Assembly: GCA_036003045.1 (NCBI GenBank)
Contig: DASYSS010000052.1
Span: 62,001-126,000, forward strand
Direction: 5' to 3'
Source: Gemmatimonadaceae bacterium
GTDB lineage: Bacteria > Gemmatimonadota > Gemmatimonadetes > Gemmatimonadales > Gemmatimonadaceae
DNA: 64,000 nucleotides
The notes beneath the pieces are model-generated. The model saw nothing but the letters and a program-made list of their open reading frames with translations, was not told the DNA's origin and did not search any database. Position 1 is the stretch's first letter, and the number at the start of each line of letters is the position of its first letter. Positions 44,326 to 52,502 of the stretch are shown piece after piece. A program made the translations under genes and the position numbers.

Positions 44326-44862
44326 CTACCGTTGTTGCCAGTCAGTGAACCTCGGCGGAGTGGAGAAGGGCGGACCGGCCTCGATGACCACGTCGGTGTG
44401 ACGGAGAAGCGGAATCTTCGCCGGGTCGCCGGAATACGGCTTCCCGTCGACCCACACCTTGAGCTTTGATCCCGTCTTCGCGAACGCCGTCGCTGCCCGC
44501 GTCTCGCTCAGCGGTTGCCCCCAGATCGCGAAGAAGTCGCCGAGCGTGAACGTGCGGTTCGCGGGCGACTCGATGTGAATCACGCCGTCCGGCGTGTGCG
44601 TGTGTACCCAGTAAAGGCACTGACCGCCCAACGGCCGGCCGACGTTGTTCGGGATGTCGACCGATTTGCCGCGGTCGAGGATCAGCAGATGCTGATGGAT
44701 GTGGATCCGCTGCCCCTCCATCTCGTCGCACGAAATCCCGCCCACCGGCTGCCCCGTCGGTACGGTCGAGATTCGCTGCGCGACGAGCGGCGTCGCGCCT
44801 ACGAGCAGGGCGATCGCTGCGAGCGTACTCGCGGCCGCGGCGGCCCGCGTCAACGGCGTCAT
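44326..44862 (-). CDS. Exported His-rich protein of unknown function
   Basis: 178 residues from ATG 44862, which has GGAGAG at good spacing; an in-frame ATG at 44880 lacks one. After the signal peptide (ASTLAAIALLVGATPLVAQ) comes SCDEMEGQRIHIHQHLLILD, then CLYWVHTHTPDGVIHIESP and FTLGDFFAIWGQPLS. The clustered His residues (HIHQH, HTHTPDGVIHIE) and two cysteines look like a metal site. The family is not recognised. It is the last gene of the leftward run starting at 51061, 43 bases after the cyclase gene. Confidence 0.7.
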   Translation of the reverse strand: MTPLTRAAAAASTLAAIALLVGATPLVAQRISTVPTGQPVGGISCDEMEGQRIHIHQHLLILDRGKSVDIPNNVGRPLGGQCLYWVHTHTPDGVIHIESPANRTFTLGDFFAIWGQPLSETRAATAFAKTGSKLKVWVDGKPYSGDPAKIPLLRHTDVVIEAGPPFSTPPRFTDWQQR

Positions 44863-44905
44863 GAACGTTCTCTCCGGCATCGGTTGCGATGAGACGAAGG
44901 ACTGA

Positions 44906-45703
44906 TCAAGCGGGCGCGATCGCGAGCACGCGCAGCGGACTCCCGCTGCCATTCACGATCTTGAGCGGCGCCGCGATCACGATGGCGCCCGTGGCTGGAA
45001 GCTGATCGAGGTTGCGAAGGCTCGCCAGTCCGAACTTCCCGGCTCCGTGCATCGTCGCGTGATTCGGAAACGGCGGATCGAACGTACCCGCCTGGCCGGC
45101 GTCCGTTCCCACCGTCTCCACGCCGACGCCGAGCACCCCGCGGTCCTTTGCCAGCAGCTCGGACGTCGTCTTGTGAAATCCCGGACTGTGCGGGCCGTCG
45201 TCCTTCACGTTGAGGAACGACTTCGGATCGGAGCGCTTGCTCCAGTCCGTCCGCAGGAGGAACCACGAGCCTGTCGGGATCCGGCCGTGCTCCTTCTCCC
45301 AGGCCGTGACGTGGTCCGGCATCAGGATGAAGTCCTCGTTCTTCGCGACCTCGCGCGACACGTCCATCACGCATGCGGGGCCGACGAACCGACGCGCCGG
45401 AATCGTGTCGCAGCGGTTGTCGGGCAGGTCCTTGCCCGAGATCCAATGCACCGGCGCGTCGAAGTGCGTGCCGGTGTGCTCACCGAGGTGGAGCACGTTC
45501 CAGTACCACGCCGGCCCTTTGTCGTCGAAGTGCGAGATGACCTCCATCGTCAGCCCCGGCGATTGGCCGAAGATCGGTGGAAGTCCGATGACCGGCGTTT
45601 CCGGCCCGAGCGGTTGCGTGAGGTCGACGACCTTGAGCTTTCCCGCGTTGAGCTCGTCCACCAATTGCGTGAGAATCGTCGTCGTCATTGTCATTGTGGC
45701 CAT
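44906..45703 (-). CDS. Cyclase-family hydrolase (kynurenine-formamidase-like)
   Basis: 265 residues. The metal motif is HTGTHFDAPVHW (H-x-G-T-H-x-D-x-P-x-H), with supporting motifs VDLTQPLGPETPV, WFLLRTDWSKR and GVETVGTDAGQ, as in KynB and related Mn/Zn hydrolases. No signal peptide; cytoplasmic. KynB opens formylkynurenine, but relatives act on isatin and other lactones or amides, so the substrate is open. It starts two bases after the stop of the decarboxylase small-subunit gene. Confidence 0.85.
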   Translation of the reverse strand: MATMTMTTTILTQLVDELNAGKLKVVDLTQPLGPETPVIGLPPIFGQSPGLTMEVISHFDDKGPAWYWNVLHLGEHTGTHFDAPVHWISGKDLPDNRCDTIPARRFVGPACVMDVSREVAKNEDFILMPDHVTAWEKEHGRIPTGSWFLLRTDWSKRSDPKSFLNVKDDGPHSPGFHKTTSELLAKDRGVLGVGVETVGTDAGQAGTFDPPFPNHATMHGAGKFGLASLRNLDQLPATGAIVIAAPLKIVNGSGSPLRVLAIAPA

Positions 45704-45705
45704 GA

Positions 45706-46290
45706 TCAGCTCGACCGTTGAGAAGTCTGAAGGCTGCGGAGGTGGCGCTGAAACTGGTACCGATTCTCGAGCAGCGAGAGGTCCGTCACGTAGCCCGCCG
45801 GTCCCACCGCTTCGACCTTGGCGACGATCGTCGTGACTTCGTGCGCGGCGAGCGCCTCGGCGAACTGGGTCTTGAATTCGTCGATCGTCGTCACGGTGTG
45901 CGTCCGCGGTATTCCCGCCGCGGACGCGATCCCGGCGAGGTCGCTGCCGGTGGACGTCGCCGTCGGAAAACCGCCGACCGAGAGCAGGCTTTCGTTGTCG
46001 AATACGACGTGAATCAGATTTTTCGGACGATATCGCGCGAGCGTCGTGAGCCCGCCGAGGTTCATGAGCACCGACCCGTCGCCGTCGAACACGACCACGG
46101 TCAGCTCGGGGCGGCTCAGCGCGATGCCCAATCCCATCGACGACGCCAACCCCATCGCGTGTTGCAAGTAGAAGAAGTTCGGCTTGTGGCCGATCGACTG
46201 AAGCTCCGCGGCCACCGCGCCCATGATCGTCACGACGATGCAGCGATCCAGCTCGCCGTAAATGGCTTCCATCGCGTCTCGGCGCTTCAT
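45706..46290 (-). CDS. TPP-dependent decarboxylase, beta (cofactor-binding) subunit
   Basis: 194 residues corresponding to the PP domain alone: FFYLQHAMGLASSMGLGIAL, the TPP-Mg motif VVFDGDGSVLMNLGGL and HVVFDNESLLSVGG. In size and wording it resembles the beta subunit of sulfopyruvate decarboxylase (ComE) or the C-terminal part of phosphonopyruvate decarboxylase. ATG 46290 has GGGAGGAAGC in front and overlaps the alpha-subunit stop (ATGA). The substrate (sulfopyruvate, phosphonopyruvate or another 3-substituted pyruvate) is not decided by the sequence. Confidence 0.85.
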   Translation of the reverse strand: MKRRDAMEAIYGELDRCIVVTIMGAVAAELQSIGHKPNFFYLQHAMGLASSMGLGIALSRPELTVVVFDGDGSVLMNLGGLTTLARYRPKNLIHVVFDNESLLSVGGFPTATSTGSDLAGIASAAGIPRTHTVTTIDEFKTQFAEALAAHEVTTIVAKVEAVGPAGYVTDLSLLENRYQFQRHLRSLQTSQRSS

Positions 46291-46802
46291 GCTTCCTCCC
46301 ACATCAGATCGCGCGCGAGCAGGAGCGCGACCGGCCGGCTCGCCGAGTAGGCGAGCGTCTGCGCCTTATTGATGCGGCGAGCTACGTGATCGGGCGAATC
46401 GAGCAGCATGTGCGGTATTCGGAGCGCGTCGAGCACGTGCGTCGTCACGCCGCCGCCCTCGGTTTGCCACGGATCTCGCTCGCCGAATTCGCCGCGGTGG
46501 CTGATGAACATCAAGAGCGGGATGCGGTAGAGCTGCGCGCACGACACGATGCCGTTGACCGACGCGAGAAATCCGTGGTTCTGCATCAACATCGCCGACT
46601 TCACGCCGGCGAGATGCGCGCCCGCGGAAATGCCGACGCCCTCCTCTTCCTTCGCGAGGCGCACGAGCATCATCTCCGGATCGTCCTCTGCCATCCGGAT
46701 CAGATGCACCAGCCACGTTTCGGGCAGCGCGGACACGATCCGCACGCCGACGTCGCGGAGGCACTGGTAGATCAGCTTGGAGCTCGAGACGGAGACGGGC
46801 AT
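46287..46802 (-). CDS. TPP-dependent decarboxylase, alpha (Pyr-domain) subunit
   Basis: 171 residues forming the Pyr domain: SALPETWLVHLIRMAEDD, LAKEEEGVGISAGAHLAG (catalytic Glu) and MLMQNHGFLASVNGIVSCAQ, as in ComD and phosphonopyruvate decarboxylase. It pairs with the downstream beta gene by a four-base overlap. ATG 46802 has no Shine-Dalgarno sequence; instead a GGTGGACC-type repeat ends seven bases upstream of it. Translation may therefore depend on coupling or be weak. Confidence 0.85.
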   Translation of the reverse strand: MPVSVSSSKLIYQCLRDVGVRIVSALPETWLVHLIRMAEDDPEMMLVRLAKEEEGVGISAGAHLAGVKSAMLMQNHGFLASVNGIVSCAQLYRIPLLMFISHRGEFGERDPWQTEGGGVTTHVLDALRIPHMLLDSPDHVARRINKAQTLAYSASRPVALLLARDLMWEEA

Positions 46803-46808
46803 GAAGCA

Positions 46809-46832
46809 GGTGGACCGGTGGACAGGTGGACC
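46809..46832. repeat. GGTGGACC-type repeat inside an operon
   Basis: Three eight-base units (GGTGGACC, GGTGGACA, GGTGGACC) fill half of the 50-base gap between the NSS symporter stop and the decarboxylase alpha start. They occupy the place where a ribosome-binding site is expected. Confidence 0.8.
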
Positions 46833-46852
46833 GCGAAAAACAAAACGACGAG

Positions 46853-48244
46853 CTAGACCGGCTTTACGGTACTGAAAACGCTCGACAGCAGCCACCAGAC
46901 GCCCACGCCCCCGATCGCCGCGGGTATTCCGAAACGCACCCAGTAGTAGAGCAGGGCGGGGACCGGCACCTCGCCGCGCTCGCCGAGTTGCTTGAGTGCG
47001 TCGCCTCGCTTCATGAACCAACCGACGGCGAGCACCGCGACCAATGCGCCGAGCGTCTGCATGCCGGATCCGAACGTCAGGTCCCACGGCACGAAGATGC
47101 CGGTGTTGATCGCCGGCGGAATGGCAGCAAGAAAAATCGCGATTGTCACGAGTGCGACCGCGCGCTCGCGCGACATCTTCGTGTTGTCGGTCAGCCCGGC
47201 CACCAGCACCTCGAACGCGCCGACGTCGGATAGATAGCCGGCGCACGAGAGCCCGATGAAAAACACCGCGCCGAACAGCGCTCCCGCCGGCATTTCGGCG
47301 AACACCTTCGGCAGCGTCGCGAAGATGAGCCCCGGGCCGGACGTCGGTTCGAGGTTGAACGCGAACACCGCCGGGATCACGGCAAAGCCCGCGAGCAGAG
47401 ACGACCCCGTATCGCCGATCACGGTCCACAGCGCCGGGCGCGCCACGCTCTCGTCGTGCTTCATGTACGAGCCATACACCACCATGAATGTCCCGCCGAG
47501 GGACAACGAAAAGATCGCGTGGCCGATCGCCGCGACCATCACCGTCGGCGTCAGATCCGCCCATCGGAATTTCAAGATGTACCATCGCACGCCCGCCATG
47601 GCGCCGGGCAGCGTGAGCGATCGGACCATCAGCAGCACGAGCGCGACGAGCAGCACCGGCATGACCCACGCACTCGCACGCTCGATCCCCGCTCTCAACC
47701 CTTTCGCGACGACGACCGCGCAAGCGAGAGCTACGATCGCCGTGAAGCAGAGTTGCAGCACGAACGACGTGAGGTCGAACCCGTGCTCGGGCGGAAGAAT
47801 GGCCGAGGCTTGGATGTGCATCCCGAAACCGGCGCCGACCTGCGCCACCGCGTGATACAACACCCAGCCGACGACGGCCGTGTAGTAGCCCGTCGCCGCG
47901 ATCACGATGACGAAGAAGAACCAACCCACGGCTGTTCCGCCGGGGAGGCCTGCCGCCTTGAACGCGCCCACCGGACCACGTCGCGCGAACCGGCCCAGCG
48001 CGAACTCCGCCATTAACGCCGGCATGCCGATGGCGACGGCGACGAAAACATAAAAGAGAACGAACGCCGCCCCGCCGAACTTTCCGACGAGGTACGGATA
48101 CCGCCACACGTTGCCGAGCCCGATCGCGACGCCGATGACCGTGACGAGCGTCCCGAATCTCGTCGCGAACGTCTCGCGCGCTCTCGTCGTCGATCCGCGC
48201 CCGGCCTTCTGGCGCGGCTTCGCCGCCATTCCGTCGACAGGCAT
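46853..48244 (-). CDS. Sodium-dependent transporter of the NSS/SNF family
   Basis: 463 residues, about 11 or 12 membrane helices. The helix-1 motif VIGVAIGLGNVWRYPYLVGK is the family hallmark; AATGYYTAVVGWVLYH and FSLSLGGTFMVVYGSYM are also typical. NSS members carry amino acids, taurine or similar zwitterions with sodium. The ATG at 48244 shares one base with the TGA of the kinase gene (TGATG), so the transporter is translationally coupled to the kinase. Substrate is unknown; the neighbouring enzymes suggest an amino or sulfonic acid. Confidence 0.9.
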   Translation of the reverse strand: MPVDGMAAKPRQKAGRGSTTRARETFATRFGTLVTVIGVAIGLGNVWRYPYLVGKFGGAAFVLFYVFVAVAIGMPALMAEFALGRFARRGPVGAFKAAGLPGGTAVGWFFFVIVIAATGYYTAVVGWVLYHAVAQVGAGFGMHIQASAILPPEHGFDLTSFVLQLCFTAIVALACAVVVAKGLRAGIERASAWVMPVLLVALVLLMVRSLTLPGAMAGVRWYILKFRWADLTPTVMVAAIGHAIFSLSLGGTFMVVYGSYMKHDESVARPALWTVIGDTGSSLLAGFAVIPAVFAFNLEPTSGPGLIFATLPKVFAEMPAGALFGAVFFIGLSCAGYLSDVGAFEVLVAGLTDNTKMSRERAVALVTIAIFLAAIPPAINTGIFVPWDLTFGSGMQTLGALVAVLAVGWFMKRGDALKQLGERGEVPVPALLYYWVRFGIPAAIGGVGVWWLLSSVFSTVKPV

Positions 48245-49866
48245 CAACTACCTCGCCTCCAGCGTTCCAATTCGGCGACGCGCGTTTCGAGCGCGTCGAT
48301 GCGGTCGGGCGCGCGCACCCCCCCGCCGGCTGGCTTCACGGACGACGTGGGGGCGCGCTTCGCCGCGGCAACGTGAGCGGCGCTGGCAATACCGCTCGCG
48401 GAATGGGGACGCGCGACGCCGCGCCCCGCCGCTCGAGTGAATGTTCGGCCGAGCGGTCCAAGCCAAACCAGTCGGAACAGTCGCTCGCCGAGCGGCATTC
48501 GGAACGGGCTGCGCAGCAGCAACGCGAGCGAGACGCCGAACAAGACGACGCCGCCGAAGATGAGGAGCAGTCCGGCGACCGGCGTTTGATACGAGTGCGG
48601 ACCGACCTGCTTTCTCATCGTGAACGCCCACCACGCCATTCCGAACCCCACAATGGGAGCGGCGGCCAGAATCGCGACGCTTCGCCGGCGCGCGTGTCGC
48701 GCGGCGGGGTCGGCCCGCAAGGCGTCGCGCTGCGACTGCCGCTCCGCGAGCACGGCGACCAGCCCTCGATGCACCGCGTCGGCGCTGAACCCGTTGACCG
48801 CCAACCGCCGTGCTTCGCCGAAGGTCTGTGCGACGCGCGTGACCAGGACGCCCGCGAGCAACAAGACCGGCAGCAGCATGTCGACCGATCCGCCGTCCCC
48901 GGCGGAGACGGATTGCGCCATGAAATAGGCGAGGATGGTCCCCATCACCAACACCAACGACAGCGTGCCCGCCTCCTGCACGAACAGCCGAATGGGGACC
49001 GGCACTTCGGGCGCGGTGAGCTGCGCGGCGTCGAGCGCCTCGACCAGCTCCTCGGCGCGCGCGAAACGCGCGTCCGGATCCTTGAGCAGGCAGCGATCGA
49101 TCGCGTCGGCTAACGGCGCCGGCAAATCCGAACGCACGGTCGCCATCGGCGCGAGGGTTTCCGTGATCTGTTTGACGAGCGCTTTGCCCGTGGAATCCGC
49201 CGCCATCGCGACGCGGCCGGTCAGCGCATAGTACGCCGTGAGGCCGAGTGAATAGAGATCGCTTCGTCCGTCGACTCGATCGCCAGTCGCCTGCTCGGGA
49301 CTCATGTATTCCGCGGTGCCCACGACTTCCCCGACGCGGGTGAGCCCCGCACCGGCGCCGTCGTCCGGCGCGGCGATCGTTCTCGACACGCCGAAGTCCA
49401 TGACCAGCGCGCGACTCGTCGCGCGCTCGATCATGATGTTGTCCGGCTTGATGTCGCGATGGACGATGCCGCGCCCGTGCGCGTACGCCAACGCGTAGCC
49501 GGTGTCTTGCAGCAGACGGACGACTTCCCGCACGCTCAGCGGCCCCGCGCGCCGCACGCGCTCGGCCACGCTCTCGCCTTCGATGTAACCCATCACATAC
49601 GCGAGGAAGTCGTCGCTCTCCTCGACCGCGTAGACGGGCACGATGTTCGGGTGGGAGAAGCTCGCCGCCATTCGCGTCTCGCGAAGAAACCGATCGCGAA
49701 GGGCGGACGCGGTCGCGAACTCGGCGGGCAATACCTTGAGGGCGACCGGACGTCCCAGCTTCACGTCGCGCGCCAGATACACGGCCCCCATGCCGCCGCG
49801 ACCGAGCTCCCGCTCGATCTCGTATCGTCCGCCGAGTCGCTGCTGAAGGTCGCCGAGGCTCGTCAT
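48244..49866 (-). CDS. Membrane-bound Ser/Thr protein kinase
   Basis: 540 residues. The kinase domain fills residues 14-285: GRGGMGAVYLARD, Lys44, catalytic loop IVHRDIKPDNIM (Asp138) and MDFGVSR (Asp157), then GTAEYMSPEQATGD. Four hydrophobic helices follow (near 300-320, 330-350, 395-415, 430-455), and the protein ends in a short coiled-coil-like DRIDALETRVAELERW. It is a Hanks-type kinase fixed in the membrane. It overlaps the NSS transporter gene by one base and follows the class V PLP gene by 34 bases, so it probably modulates this transport/catabolic operon. Confidence 0.92.
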   Translation of the reverse strand: MTSLGDLQQRLGGRYEIERELGRGGMGAVYLARDVKLGRPVALKVLPAEFATASALRDRFLRETRMAASFSHPNIVPVYAVEESDDFLAYVMGYIEGESVAERVRRAGPLSVREVVRLLQDTGYALAYAHGRGIVHRDIKPDNIMIERATSRALVMDFGVSRTIAAPDDGAGAGLTRVGEVVGTAEYMSPEQATGDRVDGRSDLYSLGLTAYYALTGRVAMAADSTGKALVKQITETLAPMATVRSDLPAPLADAIDRCLLKDPDARFARAEELVEALDAAQLTAPEVPVPIRLFVQEAGTLSLVLVMGTILAYFMAQSVSAGDGGSVDMLLPVLLLAGVLVTRVAQTFGEARRLAVNGFSADAVHRGLVAVLAERQSQRDALRADPAARHARRRSVAILAAAPIVGFGMAWWAFTMRKQVGPHSYQTPVAGLLLIFGGVVLFGVSLALLLRSPFRMPLGERLFRLVWLGPLGRTFTRAAGRGVARPHSASGIASAAHVAAAKRAPTSSVKPAGGGVRAPDRIDALETRVAELERWRRGS

Positions 49867-49900
49867 CGCGGCGAGAATATACCGCGAAGCGTCCGTGCGT

Positions 49901-51061
49901 TCACTGCGCGGCCAAAAGCGATGCCAGCGTGTCGAGGGCCGTGTCCACGTCCTCGACCGAGCTATAGAAGTGCGGCGATAGCCGGATCACGGGTCCGCGC
50001 GCCGACGCGATGACGCCTCGCTCGCGCATCTTCGATTCGACGAGGTGCGAGTCGCCGACGACGAATGCCGTGGTCGCGGTCTTGTGCGTCATGTCATCCG
50101 TGCCAAGCAGCTCGAGCCCGCGGGCGCGCCCACCGTCGATCAGCCGCTGCCCGAGGACCTCGAGCCACGAGCGAATCGCCGGAACTCCGATATCGTTGAT
50201 GATCCGCATTCCGGCACGCGCGACGTAGGCGTTCACGATCGGTGGCGTTCCGGTGTCGAACCGGCTCGCCGACGCGGACCAGTCCAGCCGCTTCACCGCG
50301 AAGTCGAACGGATTGGCGCGGCCGAACCACCCGGTCACCGCGGGCTCGAGCGTCGCGGCGAGATCCCGCCGCACGTAGAGAAACGCGATTCCAGGAATCC
50401 CCATGAGAAACTTGAGATTCCCCGCAGCCAAGAAGTCCAAGCCGAGCGTTCGAACGTCGATCGGCACCGTTCCCAGCGTTTGGTAGCCGTCGACGTAGAG
50501 CAGCGCGCCGCGGTCGTGCGCCGCGCCCGCCAAGTGAGCGAGATCCTGCTTGAATCCGTTGAGGAAGTAGCCGTGCGTCGCCGAAACGATCGCCGTTCGG
50601 TCGTCCACGACGCGCTCGTACTCGCGCTCGTCGATCCGCCCGTCGTATACGGGGATCCACTCGACGTGCGCGCCGCGCCCCCGCTGCGCGAGCCACACGT
50701 GGCCGATCGTCGGAAACTCGGCCTCGGTTACCACGACCTTCGTACGACCGCGCGCGAAATCGATCGCGCTCGCGACCGCGCTCGTCGCCTCGGAGACCGA
50801 ACTGAAGACGGCGATTTCGCCTGGCGATGCATTGATCAGCCGCGCGAACTCAGCCTTCGCCGCATCCACCTCCGCCATCCACGCATCCCAATCCATGGCG
50901 CGCGTACTCCACGACTCCAGATACCGCTCCGCCGCCGCTCGCGTCGCGATCGTCTGCGGCGCCTGCGAGCAATTGTTCATCGGAATCGTCGTGGCGAGGA
51001 TCGGAATCCCCGCACGCGCGGCAGCCAGATCGTACGCGGGCAGGACGGCGGTCTCGGGCAT
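49901..51061 (-). CDS. Class V PLP-dependent aminotransferase/lyase
   Basis: 386 residues from ATG 51061. The PLP lysine is Lys217 in LAAGNLKFLMGIPGIAFLYV, preceded by the cofactor Asp191/Gln194 in LLYVDGYQTLGTVP. FSSVSEATSAVASAI binds the phosphate, and DTGTPPIVNAYVARAG is typical of the CsdB/kynureninase/isopenicillin-epimerase-like branch. No catalytic cysteine of cysteine desulfurases is evident near the C-terminus. It heads the leftward seven-gene run. The reaction (transamination, beta-elimination or desulfuration) is open. Confidence 0.85.
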   Translation of the reverse strand: MPETAVLPAYDLAAARAGIPILATTIPMNNCSQAPQTIATRAAAERYLESWSTRAMDWDAWMAEVDAAKAEFARLINASPGEIAVFSSVSEATSAVASAIDFARGRTKVVVTEAEFPTIGHVWLAQRGRGAHVEWIPVYDGRIDEREYERVVDDRTAIVSATHGYFLNGFKQDLAHLAGAAHDRGALLYVDGYQTLGTVPIDVRTLGLDFLAAGNLKFLMGIPGIAFLYVRRDLAATLEPAVTGWFGRANPFDFAVKRLDWSASASRFDTGTPPIVNAYVARAGMRIINDIGVPAIRSWLEVLGQRLIDGGRARGLELLGTDDMTHKTATTAFVVGDSHLVESKMRERGVIASARGPVIRLSPHFYSSVEDVDTALDTLASLLAAQ

Positions 51062-51145
51062 GGCTCGAATCTGAGCCCGGGCTCGGCGATGGCAACCCTG
51101 TTGTAGCACACGCTCGGCGTGTGACGCTCGAGTGCCCCCCAGCGT

Positions 51146-52342
51146 TTAGCGCGAGGTCTCGATTACGTCGCTGTACGTCGCGAGCTTGCCGGCGCGGAAT
51201 GCCGTCACTTGCGCGAGCATCGACCCCAGCATCTGTCGCGCGCGCATGTACCCCCCAAACGGCGGCGCCCCTCGGTAGTAGACCGCGCCGTCGAACACGG
51301 ACCGGATGAACGTGCTCGTCGAATCGAGCGGCAGCTCGCCGACGTTGTCGAAGAAATGCCGCCAGTCGTCACCCTGCTGAAACAGGTACTGCTCGACGTT
51401 CGACAGATAAAAAGCGGTGACGCCGGCGTGGTGGTCCTTGAGGTACGTGCCCACGGCGCGGATGGCGGTCGGACCGGCGAAGTCCCCGACGAGCGGAACG
51501 ACCAGGTTGTCCGTCTCGAGCTGCTTGAGCGCGCGGAAGTTCGCCTCGTTCGCCATGTAGCTGCGATGAAGCCCGGCGCTGTCCGTCTCGATCTGCAGCT
51601 GCGCGAAGCTCGGCATGCGGCCGTAACCCGAATTGCGCGATTGGCTCGAGTTGTACGTGATGTCCGGCCCGTATGCGACGAATGACCGATACACGTAGCC
51701 GATCGACGCCGTGTCATCGGAGGTAAGCGCGAAATGATGCTTCTTCGACAGTTGGTCGATGATCGACGCCATGTTGCGGCGGTACGCGGCGCTGTCCGGC
51801 GGCACGAGCTGGTACGCGACGAAGAGCGACTCGGGTGCCGTCAGCGTGTCGAGATGCGCCGGACGCGGACGCGAGAACAATCGCGACAGAAAATCGGCGC
51901 GGTCGGCCGACTGCTCGATCAGCGCCTTGTACATCAGGTGCGTCAGCATGTTCTGACGCCTGATGTCGAAGATGAATGCGATCTTCGGATGCAGCGCGAC
52001 CAGGTACGTGAAGTTCTGATCGGGCCCGACGCCGAGGTACACACCGCCCGGCTTCGTTGTGCGGAGAAGCTCGGGGATCACCCATTGATAGCTCGTCTCG
52101 TTCGAGACGAAGTTGTCCGAGCGAAAGTAGCCCCCGGGCTCCGACGTGGTCGTGACCAGCCGCCAGAATGTGCTGTCGGCGAGCCGCGTCGGGAGCGCCT
52201 CCCACCGATTGCTGCTGGCAAGCTCCTGGGCGGCTACACGCGCCGGCCGAACGGCGAGGAGTCCCAGGGGCACCACGAGTCGCGCGAGCCGCGACGTCCA
52301 TCTGCGCGTCCATCTTCCGCGAGCACCGAGCATGACTGCCAT
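51146..52342 (-). CDS. Exported protein with methyltransferase-like motif
   Basis: 398 residues with a signal peptide (LARLVVPLGLLAVRPARVAA). The mature part contains KPGGVYLGVGPDQNFTYLVA followed by FIFDIRRQNMLTHLMYKALI, which looks like motifs I and II of a Rossmann-fold methyltransferase. The C-terminal half has LVGDFAGPTAIRAVGTYLKD and VTAFYLSNVEQYLFQQGDDW. It resembles a family known from Leptospira (LIC_10091 type) of unknown role. A SAM-like fold in an exported protein is unusual. ATG 52342 was used; 52330 is an alternative. Confidence 0.65.
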   Translation of the reverse strand: MAVMLGARGRWTRRWTSRLARLVVPLGLLAVRPARVAAQELASSNRWEALPTRLADSTFWRLVTTTSEPGGYFRSDNFVSNETSYQWVIPELLRTTKPGGVYLGVGPDQNFTYLVALHPKIAFIFDIRRQNMLTHLMYKALIEQSADRADFLSRLFSRPRPAHLDTLTAPESLFVAYQLVPPDSAAYRRNMASIIDQLSKKHHFALTSDDTASIGYVYRSFVAYGPDITYNSSQSRNSGYGRMPSFAQLQIETDSAGLHRSYMANEANFRALKQLETDNLVVPLVGDFAGPTAIRAVGTYLKDHHAGVTAFYLSNVEQYLFQQGDDWRHFFDNVGELPLDSTSTFIRSVFDGAVYYRGAPPFGGYMRARQMLGSMLAQVTAFRAGKLATYSDVIETSR

Positions 52343-52403
52343 GACGAGTCCGGTCGTCCGATGATCCGTGAAGATGAATGCAGCTTACAAGCCGCGGTAG
52401 CCC

Positions 52404-52449
52404 GACCAAAGAAAACAGCGGCGCAGCGGAGAGTCCGCTACGCCGCTGT
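52404..52449 (-). terminator. Intrinsic terminator of the duplicated-domain protein gene
   Basis: A 16-bp stem with one mismatch (arms 52415-52430 and 52434-52449, loop GAG) lies 54 bases beyond the stop of the leftward gene ending at 52503. In the leftward transcript it is followed by TTTTCTTT, giving a proper U-rich tail. Confidence 0.8.
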
Positions 52450-52502
52450 CGTTCTACATCGCGAATCGCAAAGGCGGCGCGATCTCGAACGCGAGGTCTT
52501 CG

